IMG/VR virus record: IMGVR_UViG_3300033998_000181
Coordinates: 1-53,416 of that record
Reading direction: 5' to 3' (one strand)
Length of the DNA stretch: 53,416 bases
Source: a virus
The first letter of the stretch is position 1. Every line of letters begins with the position of its first letter. Made by a program: the position numbers and the translations under genes. The notes beneath the pieces are model-generated. The model did no database searches, was not told where the DNA came from, and saw only the letters and a list, made by a program, of their open reading frames with translations. This document shows positions 24,404 through 32,492 of this stretch, piece by piece.

Positions 24404-24549
24404 GACAATCGCTCAAACAACGCGCTCCAGTCATTACCTACAACGTGACGATTGAGCAACTGAACCTGTATCTACAAGGAAACATCGAGGAGCTCATTCC
24501 TAAGTCAGGGCGATTCGAAGTCTATAACCCACGAAGAAGAAAGAGATAG
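24361..24549 (+). CDS. Possible small basic protein with an ATT start
   Basis: 62 residues if ATT 24361 is used, five bases behind an excellent AGAGGAG. No ATG, GTG or TTG fits near the ribosome site. The peptide is protein-like and basic (RRGTEWSRFLLRQSLKQRAP, TYNVTIEQLNLYLQGNIEEL, ending RRRKR), overlaps the upstream gene in another frame and ends two bases before the terminator. Real ATT starts are rare, so this is tentative. Confidence 0.45.
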   Translation: MRKRRGTEWSRFLLRQSLKQRAPVITYNVTIEQLNLYLQGNIEELIPKSGRFEVYNPRRRKR

Positions 24550-24578
24550 AGGAGGCGGTACAGCCTCCTTTCTTTCTT
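24550..24578 (+). terminator. Rho-independent terminator of the rightward small-gene operon
   Basis: GGAGGC, six bases, GCCTCC, then TTTCTTTCTTC, immediately after the last stop codon. Confidence 0.9.
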
Positions 24579-25693
24579 CGCGCTGCCTCTTCTTTCTACC
24601 ATGGGGTATGTGGTGCGTACTTTAAAACGCCGCGGTGCTTTGTGAGAGCATGACTCTTGCAAAAGTCCGTGGTTGTGGGGAAATATTTTCAGAAAATTCA
24701 GAATTTTGAAACTGGATCTGTTGGATCCAAAAATTTTTAACTTCTTTTTTTATATATTTTTATTCCCCATATTAATTAATATATTTAATTATTTCTATAT
24801 TAATTATTTCTATATTAACTATTTCTTTTTTCTTTATATTTTTTTTTTTAATTTTTTAGATCCAAAAGATCCAATTTATTCCCCATTCAATATTTATAAA
24901 GGTTTTTTAATGCACTTTTAATTGATTTCCCCTAAACTCAGGATCGTATACAAAAATTTACAATCTCTAACAAAAAGGCAACAAAATTAACAAAAGCTAC
25001 TAAATTAAACAGTTTGATAAAATTTTTACTCTACAACTGTCACACGTTCGCTCACTATAACTCACTTTTTTTACTTATTTTCCAAAAACTCTTACAAAAG
25101 CTAACAAAAACTAACAAAAAGTTACAAAAGTTTCCTAATTTGGATCAGAGCCTTGCTCCAAAATCACCGATCCAAACAAAATTTAACAAAAGCTAACAAA
25201 ACTTCACAAAAACTAACAAAAAATAACAAAAACTTACTCCCCCTCACTGAAAAATCTGACATTCGGAAACTCACAAAAACTAACAAAACTTCACAAAAAC
25301 TTACTCCCCAAACTTACTTAACTACAGAAATGATTAAGTCACCTAAACAATTTCTAAATTTTTTCCAAAAATAAATTCAAAATTTCTTGATCCAACAGAT
25401 CCAATCTGTTCCCCATTCAATAATCTCTAAGCTCCCCACGAGGATCTATTTTTCTTCCCCAAAATTTCAAACCAATCAAACCAATCACACAACGAACCTT
25501 AACACAGAGCCTCGAACCGCCAATGACACCACGCCGAATGCACCCAAAAAACCCACCTGGTAGAGTCGAGGCACAGACTGCGCCTACCAATCGTTCGAGG
25601 TGGTGAGCTGAAGCGCAAGAAATTACAGGCACTCAACGGACTGTGGGCACCCAAAGACCTAATCACAGAGCAAGTTATCCGAACTAGACAGAC
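24579..25693. other. AT-rich island with iterons: candidate replication origin
   Basis: No supported gene. 24690-25400 is far more AT-rich than the rest of the window. It has nine exact TAACAAAA copies (24968, 24988, 25102, 25112, 25184, 25194, 25214, 25224, 25281) plus many variants, all on the plus strand. It is bounded by 34-bp direct repeats at 24859-24892 and 25389-25422 (three mismatches) and an inverted GGATCTGTTGGATCC at 24714-24728. The primase-helicase lies next on the right. An AT-rich unwinding region with same-strand iterons is typical of a phage origin. Confidence 0.65.
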
Positions 25694-25722
25694 AAAGGCC
25701 TACTAAAACGTAGGCCTTTCCT
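25694..25722. terminator. Bidirectional terminator
   Basis: AAAGGCCTAC, six-base loop, GTAGGCCTTT: a 10-bp stem with A-run and T-run on the two flanks, so it can stop the leftward early operon and rightward transcription. Confidence 0.85.
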
Positions 25723-25753
25723 AAGTTAACTACCAGCTTCCTAAGTTAACTTC
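25721..25753. repeat. 22-bp direct repeat with CTAAGTTAAC
   Basis: CCTAAGTTAACTACC and CCTAAGTTAACTTC lie 22 bases apart between the terminator and the end of the leftward early operon. The core CTAAGTTAAC resembles the operator-like repeats at 20751-20888 and may bind the same protein. Confidence 0.6.
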
Positions 25754-25759
25754 AATTCT

Positions 25760-26014
25760 CTAAGCCAATTGTATGTTAATTTCTACTTTAGCTTGTCCAA
25801 CCTTCTCAAACCTCCACTTGTGACGTCCGTTAAACTCGATTCTTGTTCGAAAGTCAAACAGTGGGTAGACGTAAAGTTTCCTGTCTTCTAATCGCATGCA
25901 AACCACTGTACTCGCATTGGATCTAGAGTCTCGTGCAATGCCTAATATTACGTACTCTTTCCCTCGATGGCACTGCCAGATATCGCCTACCACCGGAGAA
26001 GGTCTCGTCTTCAT
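25760..26014 (-). CDS. DUF1653-like small protein
   Basis: 84 residues, ATG 26014 behind GGAGGT. VVGDIWQCHRGKEYVILGIA, MRLEDRKLYVYPLFDFRTRI and HKWRFEKV follow the DUF1653 pattern (G..Y.H.KGK.Y.VLGIA). The family is common in phages and of unknown biochemical role. It overlaps the tiny upstream leader by four bases (ATGA). Last gene of the leftward early operon. Confidence 0.65.
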   Translation of the reverse strand: MKTRPSPVVGDIWQCHRGKEYVILGIARDSRSNASTVVCMRLEDRKLYVYPLFDFRTRIEFNGRHKWRFEKVGQAKVEINIQLA

Positions 26015-26091
26015 AAGTGCACCTCCATAAACGATTTCACTTTCAATAATGCCCCTCGCTCCTTCATCCGCTCCTTCATCCGCTCCTTCAT
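26011..26091 (-). CDS. Possible 26-residue leader peptide with tandem MKER repeats
   Basis: ATG 26091 behind AAGGAG; the 12-bp tandem repeat (26063-26100) codes MKERMKERMKER, followed by GALLKVKSFMEVHL. Each repeat unit also recreates a GGAG-plus-ATG. Its TGA overlaps the ATG of the DUF1653-like gene. The tight coupling favours translation, but the peptide is short and repeat-based. Confidence 0.45.
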   Translation of the reverse strand: MKERMKERMKERGALLKVKSFMEVHL

Positions 26092-26100
26092 CCGCTCCTT
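26063..26100. repeat. 12-bp tandem repeat (ATCCGCTCCTTC), about three copies
   Basis: On the plus strand ATCCGCTCCTTC is repeated in tandem between two early genes. On the coding (minus) strand each unit is GAAGGAGCGGAT, offering repeated GGAG ribosome-like sites and ATG codons. Confidence 0.9.
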
Positions 26101-26341
26101 ACTTCTGTCCTTGTCTCCTTAGTTGAAACTGTGTACCATCCTTCAACTCTATTGTGTCAAACATTTTTAGTGGGCCGCGCCACTCTCCGTTTCTCTTCAC
26201 GTACAGCTTATCGTCCGCGCGCGCTTTGCACCAGATGCGAACAAAATAAGCACTGACAGTACCTGCAGTGGTGCAGATTACTGTTTTACCATTGACAATT
26301 ACTGGTCGTAGCTGTCTCGCTTCGCCGCCACCAGTCACCAC
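26099..26341 (-). CDS. Small beta-rich protein with a repeat-disrupted start
   Basis: ~80 residues: ARQLRPVIVNGKTVICTTAG, FVRIWCKARADDKLYVKRNG, PLKMFDTIELKDGTQFQLRR. The good ribosome site (AGGAGGT) and ATG at 26374 are in frame, but four copies of a 10-bp repeat introduce TGA at codon 10. Initiation must use the GTG at 26341 or nearby, or reinitiate after that stop. With one repeat copy the frame from ATG 26374 would be intact. No family recognised. Confidence 0.6.
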   Translation of the reverse strand: MVTGGGEARQLRPVIVNGKTVICTTAGTVSAYFVRIWCKARADDKLYVKRNGEWRGPLKMFDTIELKDGTQFQLRRQGQK

Positions 26342-26371
26342 CAGTCACCACCAGTCACCACCAGTCACCAC
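26331..26371. repeat. 10-bp tandem repeat (CCAGTCACCA), four copies
   Basis: Perfect tandem copies at 26331, 26341, 26351 and 26361, inside the 5' end of the small early gene. The unit length is not a multiple of three, so copy-number change alters the reading frame. Confidence 0.95.
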
Positions 26372-26414
26372 CATCTTTGACCTCCTACATGATTCCTGTT
26401 TCTTGCCCCGGGGC

Positions 26415-28787
26415 TTAAGCTTCTAATACATTAACGACGAAGTTAAACTCCTTCTCGAATTCAGGCTTCACCCATATTCTCAGAAATGATGGTGTGCGAG
26501 TCTTGTTGTCTGCAGGCGCAGTCAAACTGGTACCTTTCCTTGGTGGTCTAGGTGCAACTTCGATGCCGTAGTTTCTGAGGCATCTTGTGAATTCTGTAAT
26601 ACTTACAGGGCGAAAGCCGCACTCGTTGCAGTACCATCGATAGTATTTATAAAGAGCCTCCTTATTAATGTAGAATGCGCCTAACGTCCCGCCTCTGCCT
26701 TTTCCTTTCCAAGGGGGCACCTCTATCTCACCTTTGATTACCGCTTCTTTCAACGTTTCTTCATACAACAAGCGCTCGACGACAAAGTTTGCAATATTGT
26801 CATTCTCTAATGCATACTCTTTCATTGCATCTAACACCGTTTGTGCTTCTGTAAATCTATTGTTGTTGTCTAATTTCAGTCTACGTAAACCCTCAATTGC
26901 CCAGTTCAACATGCCAGGCAGTTCCTTGGAAATAGCTTTCTCGAATTCTATTTTGAACGCAGAATTTCTCTCGAATCGAATAGGAAACTCTACTAGCTTC
27001 CACCTACTATACCAGCCTTCAGATCTGTCTCTTGCACGAGGTATCTCATTGGCGCTGAATAACAAACGCACTACGGGAGTAAAATGAAAGCTCTTACCAT
27101 GTTTATACTCACCTATAATTTTATCACCTGAAATAATCGCCTTCAGTACGCCAGTTTCTGACAAGTATTTGGGATCAATATCACCACAAACGTTGATTAG
27201 CTTGCCTTGCAAGTATGCAGTTTCGAAACGCTCTGCTAATCTGTGGAGAGGCGTAAAGTGTATTGCGTCGCCGAATAGCTTGGAGATTGCATCGATAAAC
27301 ATACTTTTACCGTTCGATCCTCTGCCATATAGAAACACTGCAGTCCTAAACGATGTATCCGGGATTAAACACAGGCCTATATATTCTTGCAGAAACGCTC
27401 GTACATCAGGATCTGGAAGCCACTGTTCAAGCGCTTCTAACCAAGTAGGGCACTCTGCGTCTGGATCCCATTCTACAGGCAACTGCGTCGTTAAGTAAGT
27501 TTGTGTATCCCATGGATAGAGTTCTAACTCTCTCCAGTCCAGTAAGCCGTTTGCTACGGAGATATAGTTTAAAACGTCAGGGCGCATCTGTACGTTTTGT
27601 CCTAAGTCTAAATACTCATCGATCGTGGGATTTGCCAATTCTTCTTTAATCGCTTCCATGGCTTCATTAACAAATCTTTGATAGTCCCACTCTTCTTTTT
27701 CTGCTATTAAAGCGAGGCGTACGTCTCTTGCTACTAACTGCTTATCATATATTCGCCAAGGGCCTTTTGTATCATCACAAATATAAAAACATCCATTTTT
27801 AATAGAGTAGTGCCATGAAAATCCTGCTCTCTTCTGGTCCTCGATGAACTTCTTCGCGAAAGCAGATGGCCTCAGCACTTCCTTTCCTTGCTCATTTAGT
27901 CGGCTAACAGCCTTGGATTGCTCTGAATAAGCTAAACCTTCTACCATTCGCTCCAGTTCCTCATCTGTTAAGGGAGGGTTGCAGTGACGCAAATTCCAAT
28001 GCTTAAGGAAAGCGAGTACCTCTTCCTTCGGAATAGTACCTCTGTGGAGCAAAGAGCCAGCTAACCTTACTATGCGGTCCTGTCTGCTTCCCTCATACAC
28101 AGTGCCTTTCCATTCTTCTTCAGTGACTCTAGGGCTAAGTTCGAACTCTTCGTCAGTATCTAAGTCGTTACTCTTCTTTTTGGACTTTCGAACCATCAAG
28201 TCAAGTATCCACTTAGGTGCTTGTGCAGGTTCTGGCATGTCGAACGGTGATCGTCCTTCCACCCAACTGTATTCGTAGCCCGAAGCATGAACAGAAGGAG
28301 GGATCACGGTCTGTTGACCGTCCCCAAGTAAAGCAAGCTCTTCATGAACAGCACCTTTCTCTGCTTGTTTGAACTTCTTAACTCTTACCCCTTCGGGCAA
28401 AGCATACAAAAGGCGTCGTCCTTTACCCGTCCTGAATTCCCACGTTTCAGGAAGGTCACCTTTAGAAAGCTCTTGTAAGAACTTCTCACCCGCTTCACCA
28501 TCTACATCTATACCAATCAAGCGCGAAGCATTTCCCATTGGAAGTCCTAAATTTCGTTTAGGATGTGCCGCGAACCATCTGAATAACTCTTCTTCCTTCG
28601 TCTCTGTACGCGTCTGCCAACCGAGTATGACGGGCACTTTACCAGGTGTCTTGCAAATCTCTTTGTGATTTAAACTCTCACTGCTATGGTCTGGGGCACA
28701 TATTGGGATGACTGGTAGCCCTAACCGTACGTACTCGCGTGCCGCTAGATATATCTTATTCTGTGCTAGTAAGTTCCTCAATTCCAT
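26415..28787 (-). CDS. Primase-helicase (Prim-Pol plus D5-like SF3 helicase)
   Basis: ~790 residues; ATG 28787 behind GAGAGGGTG. N-terminal bifunctional primase-polymerase domain: LGLPVIPICAP, then GKVPVILGWQ, LIGIDVDGEAGEKFL (acidic motif), FRTGKGRRLLYALPEGV and LLGDGQQTVIPPSVH. A PriCT-like linker follows. Helicase: Walker A FLYGRGSNGKSMF (~residue 490), LINVCGDIDPKYLSETG and RLLFSANEIPRARD. It would prime and unwind DNA at the phage origin, which may be the AT-rich island 1 kb away. Overlaps the HNH gene end by 32 bases. Confidence 0.9.
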   Translation of the reverse strand: MELRNLLAQNKIYLAAREYVRLGLPVIPICAPDHSSESLNHKEICKTPGKVPVILGWQTRTETKEEELFRWFAAHPKRNLGLPMGNASRLIGIDVDGEAGEKFLQELSKGDLPETWEFRTGKGRRLLYALPEGVRVKKFKQAEKGAVHEELALLGDGQQTVIPPSVHASGYEYSWVEGRSPFDMPEPAQAPKWILDLMVRKSKKKSNDLDTDEEFELSPRVTEEEWKGTVYEGSRQDRIVRLAGSLLHRGTIPKEEVLAFLKHWNLRHCNPPLTDEELERMVEGLAYSEQSKAVSRLNEQGKEVLRPSAFAKKFIEDQKRAGFSWHYSIKNGCFYICDDTKGPWRIYDKQLVARDVRLALIAEKEEWDYQRFVNEAMEAIKEELANPTIDEYLDLGQNVQMRPDVLNYISVANGLLDWRELELYPWDTQTYLTTQLPVEWDPDAECPTWLEALEQWLPDPDVRAFLQEYIGLCLIPDTSFRTAVFLYGRGSNGKSMFIDAISKLFGDAIHFTPLHRLAERFETAYLQGKLINVCGDIDPKYLSETGVLKAIISGDKIIGEYKHGKSFHFTPVVRLLFSANEIPRARDRSEGWYSRWKLVEFPIRFERNSAFKIEFEKAISKELPGMLNWAIEGLRRLKLDNNNRFTEAQTVLDAMKEYALENDNIANFVVERLLYEETLKEAVIKGEIEVPPWKGKGRGGTLGAFYINKEALYKYYRWYCNECGFRPVSITEFTRCLRNYGIEVAPRPPRKGTSLTAPADNKTRTPSFLRIWVKPEFEKEFNFVVNVLEA

Positions 28788-29370
28788 CACCCTCTCTCGA
28801 CTCCGTATTTTCTAATTTCTCTTCATATTCAAGAGTGTACCTACGTACAAAGTTAACTATTTTGTCCAGTCGTTCAGTCGAAAAGAAGGGATGGAGCATA
28901 TACCATTCTAAGAAGTCACAGTCCGCCTTACTTGCATTACAGTTAGGACAAGCAGGCACGATGTTATATTTCGAAAAGCTGCCACCCTTTACTACTGGTA
29001 CAAGATGGTCCTTTTGTAACTCTCGATCCTTACGTCCACAGTAAGCGCAAGCATATTCGAACTCTTTTAGTGTTTCCTGCCACTGCTCTTCTGTCAGCGT
29101 ATTAGGTAGTGCAGCCATTTTCTCGTCTCTTCTCTGCCGTGCCTTCTTCCTTGTCGCCTTCCTCTTCAGTTGTTTTCTGCGCTCTCTGTAGTAAAATTTT
29201 ACCTCCTCTTTCCTCTCTTCGTAGTACTTTTTGTTTTGTCGTTTGGTGCACTCTTTGCACATCCCGTTTAATCCATCTTTCTTCGTACGGTCTTTATGGA
29301 ACTCTGTAACAGGTAGCTCCTGCTTGCATCGACAGCACCTCTTTGTTTTGGTGGTCGTTGTGTTTTCCAT
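28756..29370 (-). CDS. HNH endonuclease with N-terminal zinc ribbon
   Basis: 204 residues; ATG 29370 behind AGGGGGG. N-terminal CCRCKQELPVTEFHKDRTKK with CKEC, a DNA-binding ribbon seen in phage and homing HNH proteins, then a very basic segment (ERRKQLKRKATRKKARQRRD). HNH core: CAYCGRKDRELQKDHLVPV, then NIVPACPNCNASK. It cuts DNA; it could be a homing enzyme or serve replication/recombination. It lies between the ligase and primase genes in the same operon. Confidence 0.85.
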   Translation of the reverse strand: MENTTTTKTKRCCRCKQELPVTEFHKDRTKKDGLNGMCKECTKRQNKKYYEERKEEVKFYYRERRKQLKRKATRKKARQRRDEKMAALPNTLTEEQWQETLKEFEYACAYCGRKDRELQKDHLVPVVKGGSFSKYNIVPACPNCNASKADCDFLEWYMLHPFFSTERLDKIVNFVRRYTLEYEEKLENTESREGDGIEELTSTE

Positions 29371-29372
29371 AT

Positions 29373-30497
29373 TTACCCCCCTATAACACACTCTCTTGGA
29401 TTTTTGTCACTGTGAATAGCTACGAAACTACAGTGTCTATAAGCACCATCTCTGGTATATTCCATTAACTTTACTCTTGCTACTTTACCTATATAAGCTT
29501 CAGGAGACTTTGAGAACCTTTCACGCATCGCTTCATCCATACCAGAACAGGTCCCTAGACGGACGAGATTTCCTTCTTTGTCATACTTCCCGAAAACAAT
29601 TGAACCTATCCAGTTTTTAGCGTAGTACTTTGTTACCGGATACCATTCAGGTCCTGGTTGCGGTCCTATAACGATTATTTCATCTGATGCGTAATCTATA
29701 TTGCAAGAGGCGTAACCTTCCGGCAGTATACACCACCCGTCGGCTCTGCGTCCCCAGTAGATCCAGTTCTCTACATATTTACCTGTGTAAATCTTTTCCG
29801 GCGGTTCGAAACCCATGATGACTACATCATCTTCCATTTCTACTTTACATTTAATCCAGTTCCAAGCTGGTCTCTTTCCTATGAGGTATTTGCCACCTAT
29901 ATTCTTTAACACAACACCTTCTTTACCTTGACCTAGAAGTTCGTCTAAGTATTGGCGTTTTCCTTGTATAGTAGTCAACGTTAAGTCGATGCCTTGCTCC
30001 TCCAGTTTCTCACCTAACTCACAGAACAACTGTTCCAGGTATTCTCTTCTTCTATACCATGGCAGGTTAGTGAGCCAATTTCCTTTTGCATCTCGCAAGA
30101 CATCGAATACCATGTAGCGTAGCCAGTTTCCAGACCTTTCTTGTTTAGCTATTGCTTCATCAGGTAATGAACCCGTGACCGTTATAACGTCTTGTGCCTT
30201 TCCTCCTGGATAGTAAACTTCTCCGTCCAAAATTAAGTTGCTCCCAAATTTACGTAGTGCTCCACTGATATGTGGCAACTGTTGTGTCTTCTCTACTGGA
30301 ATACCGTCTACATCAGAAATCCGTGGACTGAAGATACGTCCACCGATTGCAAAGTAGCGACAGCCGTCGATTTTCTCTTCAGCTACGTAAAGCTCAGATT
30401 CGAAAGCCTTCTCTAATGTCTTTTGACCACTCACTGTTTTTGGTGGCTTGGCTGGCTTCATTGGCTGAAGGAAGAAATTGAGCGGGTAATCTCTCAT
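29373..30497 (-). CDS. ATP-dependent DNA ligase
   Basis: 374 residues; ATG 30497 behind AAGGAGGT. Motif I VAEEKIDGCRYF (Lys42 adenylated), motif III-like LILDGEVYYPGG, motif IV EGVVLKN, motif V NWIKCKVE. The C-terminal region (VVIMGFEPPEK, GSIVFGKYDKEGNL, GKVARVKLMEYTRDG) is an OB domain. It seals nicks during replication and recombination; it is in the early leftward operon with primase and HNH. Confidence 0.9.
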   Translation of the reverse strand: MRDYPLNFFLQPMKPAKPPKTVSGQKTLEKAFESELYVAEEKIDGCRYFAIGGRIFSPRISDVDGIPVEKTQQLPHISGALRKFGSNLILDGEVYYPGGKAQDVITVTGSLPDEAIAKQERSGNWLRYMVFDVLRDAKGNWLTNLPWYRRREYLEQLFCELGEKLEEQGIDLTLTTIQGKRQYLDELLGQGKEGVVLKNIGGKYLIGKRPAWNWIKCKVEMEDDVVIMGFEPPEKIYTGKYVENWIYWGRRADGWCILPEGYASCNIDYASDEIIVIGPQPGPEWYPVTKYYAKNWIGSIVFGKYDKEGNLVRLGTCSGMDEAMRERFSKSPEAYIGKVARVKLMEYTRDGAYRHCSFVAIHSDKNPRECVIGG

Positions 30498-30522
30498 GAC
30501 TTTACCTCCTTTGTTTAACCCT

Positions 30523-30861
30523 TCAGTCTAAATACATGGACAGTACTGACCGCCACGTCTGGTCAATGTCGCGTAATAGCTTTCGGCACTCATCTTCTGA
30601 AAAACCGTCGGCGGCAATCCCTGCATCATTGCACACAGTCAAGATTTTGTCTAACAGTGTTTCTAACTTCCGCACCCGCTGAAGCCAGTAGGGAATAGCT
30701 TCGCGAGCTTCGGCGATGAAGCGGGCGTCTGCAGCATTAACATGTTCGCAAATGTATGGCATTATCCGCTGCGCATATACTTCCGCGCGCCATGGCCCTG
30801 GGGTAGCTGCTTGGCACAATTCCCAATCCTTTTGCCAATCGCGCTTACTCTGCTTACTCAT
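30523..30861 (-). CDS. Ea22-like conserved phage protein
   Basis: 112 residues. Motifs CQAATPGPWRAEVY and ADARFIAEAREAIPYWL are the common opening and middle of small phage proteins of the Ea22-like type (ATPGPW ... DA.FIA.AR..IP.LL), followed by a coiled C-terminal helix. Function unknown. It overlaps the upstream gene by eight bases. Confidence 0.7.
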   Translation of the reverse strand: MSKQSKRDWQKDWELCQAATPGPWRAEVYAQRIMPYICEHVNAADARFIAEAREAIPYWLQRVRKLETLLDKILTVCNDAGIAADGFSEDECRKLLRDIDQTWRSVLSMYLD

Positions 30862-31078
30862 TTGCTTTTGCCTCCTCTATCTCACTGCTCTTTGCTTTTA
30901 TGTTTGCAACTACTAACACTTGCCCTTTACCCATTCCTAGCCCAATTCCATATGTGGAGAAGTGTTCATCACACATATATGCCCATCCACTCATAGTCGT
31001 CTTGCCATCATATATAGCAGGCCGCTCACAGAAATCACACTTCGGTCTCTTGTTTACGATAGCTACCATAAAAGACAT
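30854..31078 (-). CDS. Small Cys-containing phage protein
   Basis: 74 residues. CDFCERPAIYDGKTTMSGWA, YMCDEH and GIGLGMGKGQVL recur in small phage and plasmid proteins. Two Cys-x2-Cys/Cys-x-x-His ligand pairs suggest a zinc ribbon. No known activity. Confidence 0.7.
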   Translation of the reverse strand: MSFMVAIVNKRPKCDFCERPAIYDGKTTMSGWAYMCDEHFSTYGIGLGMGKGQVLVVANIKAKSSEIEEAKANE

Positions 31079-31133
31079 AGGAGCACACCTTCCTTTCTTT
31101 CATTTCAAATTACATCAATATCAAAACAGTCCA

Positions 31134-31409
31134 TCAACCACCCCGTTCCCCCTTCGTGGTCACCTCCTGAGCTACTTTCTTAACTTGTCTAATCTCTTCC
31201 GTTGCTCGTGCAATCAGTTGTTCTGTTTCTTGTTTTTGCTGTTCGAGCCATAGTCTAGCTGCTTGTTCAACTGCTTGAGCCATAGTTAATCCACATCTAA
31301 TGGCTTCAATTTTAAACTCTGTGAACAATGCAGTCGGAATATCCCCACACAACCTCCTTACTTTCGGATTTACTACTGCTTCAGCTTCTGTTTTAGTGTT
31401 AACGCTCAT
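31134..31409 (-). CDS. Ribbon-helix-helix-like regulator
   Basis: 91 residues; ATG 31409 behind GGAGGT, directly under the leftward early promoter. The middle (GDIPTALFTEFKIEAIRCGL, MAQAVEQAARLWLEQQK) reads as an RHH-like DNA-binding domain followed by a coiled coil (ATEEIRQVKKVAQEV). First in the early leftward operon and divergent from the triple-HTH gene, a typical place for an autoregulator. Fold inferred from pattern. Confidence 0.65.
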   Translation of the reverse strand: MSVNTKTEAEAVVNPKVRRLCGDIPTALFTEFKIEAIRCGLTMAQAVEQAARLWLEQQKQETEQLIARATEEIRQVKKVAQEVTTKGERGG

Positions 31410-31453
31410 AGTTACACCTCCGCACATTCATTTGATCAAATTTTTCTATGAAA

Positions 31454-31482
31454 ATTATATCAAAAATTCTTTTTCAAGTCAA
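31454..31482 (-). promoter_or_regulatory. Early leftward promoter
   Basis: Minus strand TTGACT, 17 bases, TATAAT, 45 bases before ATG 31409. Strong match to sigma-A consensus. Divergent from the rightward promoter at 31574. Confidence 0.85.
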
Positions 31483-31573
31483 GAAGTACTTTAAAGAAAT
31501 TTTGACGAGGGCATCGCCAAACTGCACATATGGGCTGCGAAAAAGAAATTTTCAAAGTCCCTAAAGGCCCATC

Positions 31574-31603
31574 TTGCTTTAGTTTAGATTTCTGTTTTAT
31601 AAT
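31574..31603 (+). promoter_or_regulatory. Family II promoter for the triple-HTH gene
   Basis: TTGCTT (31574-31579), 18 bases, TATAAT (31598-31603), followed by AGAATCA. Upstream GTCCCTAAAGG. The TTGCTTT ... TATAATAGAATCA frame recurs at 32451 and 38159. Confidence 0.8.
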
Positions 31604-31659
31604 AGAATCAACAAACAATTAAGACTAAACCATTAATAACTAAAAGGAGGTTTTACTTT

Positions 31660-32325
31660 ATGACATTCACCAAGCAGGAAGATGGGAAGTACCAATTAGA
31701 GGACGGTCGGGTAGTAAGTAGAGCTGAGTTGATTCGTGAGCTGTTCAACACCGACTGGCACCGAAGGGACATTGCCAAAGAGCTCGACGTGCCTTACAAT
31801 GTTGTGTTTCAAGCAACTGCGAACATGACAAACAAACACCACCAACCTGGTAGGGGCGGCGTTGCTGTAGCTAAGACCGTTACCTTGCCTGACGGAACTG
31901 AAATGCCTCGAGCCGAGTACATCCGGCAAGAGGTTGCTAAGGGGCGGTCTAAAGCAGAGATCGCTAAGGAACTTGGTGTTAGCTACAGTGTCGTTTGGAA
32001 CGCAACTAAAGGCATGAGTGAGGCCAATAAAACCCAGCGCCATTATGTAGAACTTCCCGACGGAACTAAGATGCCGAGGACAGAGTACATCCGCAAACGC
32101 TTCGCGGAAGGTGCTACTCGTCGAGAGATTGCCAACGAGCTGGGTTGTGATTACACTGTTGTATGGCAAGCGACTCGGACGCTTAAAAAGGACGAGAGTG
32201 TTGCTAACGACGCCAACGACGCTGAAAATACTCAAACACCTTCAAACATCGTTGGTGGAGGTAGCGAAAGCAGCGAAAGTGTAGTTGTCGGTGACGGTGA
32301 CGTGGATGTAAACTTCCCTGAGTAA
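31660..32325 (+). CDS. Triple HTH-module DNA-binding protein
   Basis: 221 residues; ATG behind AAAGGAGG. Three tandem ~50-residue modules, each with an opening (M)PR.EYIR or SRAELIR helix and an IA.EL.V.Y..V..AT HTH: residues ~20-55, ~78-115, ~132-170. Short linkers with LPDGT..P precede modules two and three. The C-terminal ~50 residues are acidic and disordered (ANDAENTQTPS, ESVVVGDGDVDV). It sits alone under a family II promoter with its own terminator, divergent from the early operon. Probable master regulator of gene-class switching; targets unknown. Confidence 0.8.
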   Translation: MTFTKQEDGKYQLEDGRVVSRAELIRELFNTDWHRRDIAKELDVPYNVVFQATANMTNKHHQPGRGGVAVAKTVTLPDGTEMPRAEYIRQEVAKGRSKAEIAKELGVSYSVVWNATKGMSEANKTQRHYVELPDGTKMPRTEYIRKRFAEGATRREIANELGCDYTVVWQATRTLKKDESVANDANDAENTQTPSNIVGGGSESSESVVVGDGDVDVNFPE

Positions 32326-32356
32326 TAAACCCCTCCTTTATATCCTCTCACCCCCT

Positions 32357-32410
32357 GATAAGGTGATAGGTAGCAGGTCCAGAGTACTGTTGCCTATCGC
32401 CTTATTTTTT
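32357..32410 (+). terminator. Rho-independent terminator of the triple-HTH gene
   Basis: Long stem (GATAAGGTGATAGGTAGCA with TGTTGCCTATCGCCTTATT, including G-U pairs), loop GGTCCAGAGTAC, then a T6 run. Ends the 31660-32325 transcript. Confidence 0.9.
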
Positions 32411-32450
32411 GTGTGTTGGGCCAGGGATCTTAAAACTTTTAAGTCCCTTC

Positions 32451-32479
32451 TTGCTTTTTTGTACAAAATTTAATAAAAT
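32451..32479 (+). promoter_or_regulatory. Family II promoter for the rightward replication operon
   Basis: TTGCTT (32451-32456), 17 bases, TAAAAT (32474-32479), then AGAATCA. Upstream AAAACTTTTAAGTCCC matches sequence upstream of the other family II promoters. Directly followed by the heptanucleotide repeat in the 5' untranslated region. Confidence 0.75.
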
Positions 32480-32492
32480 AGAATCATAGAAC

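Noticed and set aside
23268-24549. tRNA genes in the small-gene region and elsewhere
   Set aside because: No cloverleaf with TTCGA-type arm and CCA-compatible acceptor was recognised anywhere; the search by eye is not exhaustive.
24673-24921. Open frame of 82 Phe/Ile/Tyr-rich residues in the AT island
   Set aside because: Composition reflects the AT-rich DNA; no ribosome site and no usual start.
25417-25632. Minus-strand open frame of 71 residues
   Set aside because: No ribosome site; low-likelihood sequence; overlaps the origin flank and has no neighbours in that direction.
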